Shown piece after piece: positions 60,870 through 64,000 of a stretch of DNA of 64,000 nt. The notes beneath the pieces were generated by a model. That model was not told the origin of the DNA. It saw only the letters and a list, made by a program, of their open reading frames with translations, and did not search any database. Each line of letters opens with the position of its first letter. Positions within the stretch are counted from its first letter, which is position 1. A program made the translations under genes and the position numbers. This stretch comes from Yersinia ruckeri ATCC 29473 (lineage in GTDB: Bacteria; Pseudomonadota; Gammaproteobacteria; Enterobacterales; Enterobacteriaceae), in the NCBI RefSeq assembly GCF_000754815.1, contig NZ_KN150747.1:1891908-1955907 (forward strand). The letters run 5' to 3'.

Positions 60870-61976
60870 TCAGGCAATTTTCCGGCGGAACATAGCATAA
60901 GCGGCACTACCGGTCGTCGCAGTAATGACCAGCAATGGCCATAGGCTATGCCAGATAATATCGAAGCTGGCGTCCTTCAAATATATTTGCTTGGTAATGT
61001 CAGTAAAATGGCGGATGGGATTAATCCAGGTGATATTTTGCAGCCACATTGGCATATTCTCCACTGGCGATACATAGCCGGAAAGTAATATCGCTGGCAT
61101 CATAAAGACGAAAACGCCGATAAAAGCCTGTTGCTGTGTTGAACACAGTGACGAAATCAGTAAGCCAAAACCAACCAGTGATAATCCATAAATCAGCATC
61201 GTGCCATAAAACAGCACTAATGAACCGGCAAAGGGAATCTGGTAAAAGAAAATCCCAATCAGCAACACAATCGAGGCCTGACAAGTGGCGACAATCAGCG
61301 CCGGAACCGCTTTACCGATAAAAATCTGCCAAGTCGTCAACGGGGAAACCAGTAACTGATCCAACGTTCCCTGCTCCCGTTCCCGCGCCACAGAGAGTGA
61401 CGTCACAATTAGCACGCCAATTGTCGTAATCATGGCGATCAATGATGGAACAACAAACCATTTGTAATCCAGGTTCGGGTTGTACCAATTACGCACGACC
61501 AACTCACTGTTGTTGGGTTTGATCTGCCCTTGTGTCACCTCGTCTTGATAGTTTTGCACAATCTGCTGAATATAATTGGCAGCGATTTGGGCACTATTGG
61601 AGTTGCGGCCATCCAGCAACAATTGCAGCGGCGCGGTCTTACCATTGACTAAATTCGCGCTGAATTGCTCTGGAAATCGGATAAGTAACAGCGCGCGCTG
61701 GTTATCAATCACCGGTTGAATCTCCTGCGGGCTGTGCAGCAACAACACCTGAGAAAAAGCCTTGGCCTTGGCGAAACGTTGAGTCAGTTCTACCGAGGCT
61801 TTACCGCTGTCTTCGCTATAAATAGCGATGGTGGCGTTGGTCACTTCCAACGTGGCGGCATAGGGAAACAGCACCACCTGTAAAATGACTGGCAGGATCA
61901 AAATTGCTCGGGTTTGTGGATCGCGCAGCAATGACTGCAATTCTTTGATAATCAAAGTATAAAGACGATGAAACAT
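60870..61976 (-). CDS. ybhR: ABC exporter permease YbhR
   Basis: This 368-residue ABC-2 type permease is one of two in the YbhFSR exporter, which in E. coli pumps cations and some drugs. An N-terminal span (about 20-40), a large periplasmic domain with [20 protein letters not shown], and five C-terminal spans are visible. [15 protein letters not shown] and [19 protein letters not shown] are family motifs. It lies 13 bases after ybhS and is the last gene of the operon. Confidence 0.95.
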   Translation of the reverse strand: MFHRLYTLIIKELQSLLRDPQTRAILILPVILQVVLFPYAATLEVTNATIAIYSEDSGKASVELTQRFAKAKAFSQVLLLHSPQEIQPVIDNQRALLLIRFPEQFSANLVNGKTAPLQLLLDGRNSNSAQIAANYIQQIVQNYQDEVTQGQIKPNNSELVVRNWYNPNLDYKWFVVPSLIAMITTIGVLIVTSLSVAREREQGTLDQLLVSPLTTWQIFIGKAVPALIVATCQASIVLLIGIFFYQIPFAGSLVLFYGTMLIYGLSLVGFGLLISSLCSTQQQAFIGVFVFMMPAILLSGYVSPVENMPMWLQNITWINPIRHFTDITKQIYLKDASFDIIWHSLWPLLVITATTGSAAYAMFRRKIA

Positions 61977-61989
61977 GATAACTCCTTGC

Positions 61990-63165
61990 TCAGTCCAACC
62001 GTCGCTTGGTTTTCCACGCTGTCAGCCCGATAAACACCACCGCTGAAGCGATCAGAAACAGCAGGTTAATCCACAACACCGTGCCGATATTTCCGGCTAA
62101 AAACAGGGTTTGCAGGCTGCTAACGAAATAGCGGGCTGGAATGATATAAGTCACGGCCTGCACAATGGCGGGCATGCTGTCTATCTCGAAAATAAAGCCG
62201 GATAACATCACCGAGGGTAAAAATGCGGCATTCAGCGCGATCATTGCGGCATTGAACTGATTGCGGGTGACGGTGGAAATCAACAAGCCCATGCCAAGGG
62301 TGTTGGCCAGAAACAAACTGGTCATGACAAATAATATCCCCAACGAACCACGATAAGGCACACCCAAAATAAATACCGACACGACCATGCATAGCACCAT
62401 GGCAATCATGCCGAGGAAGTAGTAGGGGAGCAGTTTGGATAGCAGCAATTCGCTGCGAGTGATTTGTGTAGAAAGTAGAGCTTCCATCGTGCCGCGTTCC
62501 CATTCCCGGGCAATGACCAACGAGGTCAGAATCGCCCCGATAACGGTCATAATAATGGTAATGGCGCCGGGAATAATAAAGTGTCGGCTAATAGCCGCGG
62601 GATTGAACCAATAACGCAGTTGCACGTCGATTAATGGTTCATTGGTTTGCCCCAAATTTTGCCCTTGTTGCTGTTGCCAGACCTTCCAGATGCCCTGAGC
62701 GTAACCTTGTACGAAGTTGGCGGTATTGGGTTCACTGCCGTCGGTAATCACCTGAATCGGTGACGTATCCGGTGGCCGATCCAACCGCTGGGCAAAATCG
62801 CCAGGAATCACGATCAACCCGCGAATCTTACCTGCCTGCATTGCCTGAATCAGCGCATGGCGGTCGTCACTGATTTGTGCCGCGATATAAGGCGAACCGG
62901 TAAAGGCGGCGGCCAAATCTTGCGCGGGTTTGCTCTGTTGCTCCATCAAAATGCCCACGTGCAGTTTGCTGGAGTCTAGATTGATGCCATAGCCAAAAAT
63001 AAACAGCAACATGATAGGAATAACAAAGGCAATCAGCCCGCTACTGGGATCGCGTAGGATTTGGCGGGTTTCTTTACGACACAACGCTCGCAGCCGTCGC
63101 CATGAAAAACCGGTATCCTGATAGGTTTGTTGCTGTGTAGTAGAGGATGGCGATTGATTAAGCAT
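61990..63165 (-). CDS. ybhS: ABC exporter permease YbhS
   Basis: This is a 391-residue ABC-2 permease and the partner of Ybh[21 protein letters not shown] lies before the first span; [17 protein letters not shown] and [18 protein letters not shown] are family motifs. The large periplasmic domain is between spans 1 and 2. Its start overlaps the ybhF stop by eight bases, so ybhF, ybhS and ybhR are one operon. Confidence 0.95.
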   Translation of the reverse strand: MLNQSPSSTTQQQTYQDTGFSWRRLRALCRKETRQILRDPSSGLIAFVIPIMLLFIFGYGINLDSSKLHVGILMEQQSKPAQDLAAAFTGSPYIAAQISDDRHALIQAMQAGKIRGLIVIPGDFAQRLDRPPDTSPIQVITDGSEPNTANFVQGYAQGIWKVWQQQQGQNLGQTNEPLIDVQLRYWFNPAAISRHFIIPGAITIIMTVIGAILTSLVIAREWERGTMEALLSTQITRSELLLSKLLPYYFLGMIAMVLCMVVSVFILGVPYRGSLGILFVMTSLFLANTLGMGLLISTVTRNQFNAAMIALNAAFLPSVMLSGFIFEIDSMPAIVQAVTYIIPARYFVSSLQTLFLAGNIGTVLWINLLFLIASAVVFIGLTAWKTKRRLD

Positions 63166-64000
63166 GCTGGTGCTCCTTATCGTAGTTTTGTACTAACCCG
63201 ATAAATGCCTGTTCCATGGTGGGATTGGGGTCTTCAAGCGTAGCAACCTGCTGTTTGAGTTCGTCTGGTGTGCCCGCAGCAATGATTTTCCCACGATAAA
63301 CCAACCCGATTCGATCACAATATTCTGCTTCGTCCATAAAGTGGGTTGTCACCATCACTGTGACACCTTTATCAACCATCCCATTGATATGTAGCCAAAA
63401 TTCACGTCGAGTCAAAGGATCGACGCCCGATGTTGGTTCATCCAAAAATAGAATATCAGGCTCATGCATTAATGCGCAGGCTAAGGCTAAACGCTGTTTA
63501 AAACCCAGCGGCAGGGAGTCTGGCGTTTGGTCAAGGATTGGCGTGAAGTTAAAGGCCTCAGTCATATCACGGATTTTGTCGCGCTGAACTTTACCTTGTA
63601 GCCCATAAACCCCGGAAAAGAACTTCAGGTTTTGTGCCACGGTCAGATTACCGTACAAAGAGAACTTCTGCGCCATATAACCTAAATGCTGGCGAGCCTT
63701 ACCGGAACTGGTTTTCAGATCCATTCCCAGCACTCGCGCATGACCTTCACTTGGTACCAATAGGCCGCACATCATTTTGAATGTTGTGGATTTGCCCGCG
63801 CCATTTGGGCCGAGTAAACCGAATATTTCACCGCGTTTGACCTGAAAGTCCACATGATCGGTAGCCGCGAAGTGGCCGAATTTTTTGGTCAAGCCGCGTG
63901 CTTCAATGACAGTTTCACTGTGATCGCCACTGACCGTGGGCATAATCTTTGCTAGCGCTGATTCGCTGGCTGGGCCGCCGCCTAATAGATCGATAAAAGC
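63158..64000 (-). CDS. ybhF: ABC exporter ATPase YbhF (3' part only)
   Basis: This is the C-terminal half of YbhF, a tandem ABC ATPase. The frame is open to the window edge. The residues upstream of the first in-frame ATG (63943), read from the minus strand, include [13 protein letters not shown], the end of the first ATPase unit, so the ATG is internal. The second unit has Walker [31 protein letters not shown] in place of LSGGQ, and Walker [20 protein letters not shown]. The N-terminal half lies outside the window. Confidence 0.93.
   Translation of the reverse strand, partial: AFIDLLGGGPASESALAKIMPTVSGDHSETVIEARGLTKKFGHFAATDHVDFQVKRGEIFGLLGPNGAGKSTTFKMMCGLLVPSEGHARVLGMDLKTSSGKARQHLGYMAQKFSLYGNLTVAQNLKFFSGVYGLQGKVQRDKIRDMTEAFNFTPILDQTPDSLPLGFKQRLALACALMHEPDILFLDEPTSGVDPLTRREFWLHINGMVDKGVTVMVTTHFMDEAEYCDRIGLVYRGKIIAAGTPDELKQQVATLEDPNPTMEQAFIGLVQNYDKEHQHA

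Overview
The window is a continuous, largely core-genome stretch of an enterobacterial chromosome. Gene order (sdhAB-sucABCD, cydABX-ybgE-ybgC-tolQRAB-pal-cpoB, tRNA-Lys array, nadA-pnuC, aroG, gpmA, galETKM, modE/acrZ/modABC, ybhA, pgl, bioA/bioBFCD, uvrB, ybhK, moaA-CDE, ybhL, ybhFSR) follows the Escherichia coli 16-18 minute region. Moderate GC, a single FecCD-type uptake operon with its own TonB receptor, and protein variants that recall Yersinia (for example the SucA N-terminus and the tRNA-Lys array) suggest Yersinia or a close relative in Yersiniaceae. The genus is an inference made without a database search.

Layout. 1-8.2 kb: the end of the succinate dehydrogenase operon and the 2-oxoglutarate dehydrogenase and succinyl-CoA synthetase genes, closed by a clear terminator. 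8.3-10.2 kb: a periplasmic 5'-nucleotidase-family enzyme on the minus strand, divergent from cydABX. The cyd control region carries two ArcA-like and two FNR-like boxes and a perfect 41-bp tandem duplication. 14-19.6 kb: the Tol-Pal envelope system. 19.8-20.4 kb: three identical tRNA-Lys(UUU) genes followed by a 123-bp repeat that carries an orphan tRNA 3' end. 20.7-22.6 kb: NAD synthesis and NMN uptake, with a NadR box. 22.6-26.4 kb: an accessory two-component pair, a BvgS/EvgS-type hybrid kinase and a LuxR-type regulator, whose stop codon overlaps that of pnuC. 26.7-33.9 kb: aroG, gpmA (with a Fur box), psiF-like and the galETKM operon (with a GalR operator). 34-39.2 kb: a CPBP membrane protease, modE, acrZ and modABC (with a ModE operator). 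39.4-46.5 kb: ybhA, pgl and the divergent biotin locus (with a BirA operator). 46.6-48.3 kb: a lone UrtE-like ATPase with a degraded signature motif, and about 1 kb of noncoding DNA holding DnaA and LexA boxes. 48.4-50.4 kb: uvrB. 50.6-56.3 kb: a VF530-family protein and a TonB receptor/binding protein/permease/ATPase uptake locus. 56.4-64 kb: ybhK, a Moco riboswitch and moaA-CDE lacking moaB, ybhL, and the ybhF-ybhS-ybhR exporter, cut by the window end.

Most of the window is well-known biology. The accessory or lineage-specific parts are the nucleotidase, the two-component pair, the CPBP protease, the orphan ATPase, and the TonB-linked uptake operon. Several regulatory sites could be read directly from the sequence. 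I found no CRISPR array, insertion sequence or prophage. No wholly new system is evident; the strongest leads are the PAS-less hybrid kinase pair, the uptake locus of unknown substrate, the degenerate ATPase, and the duplications at cydA and the tRNA array.
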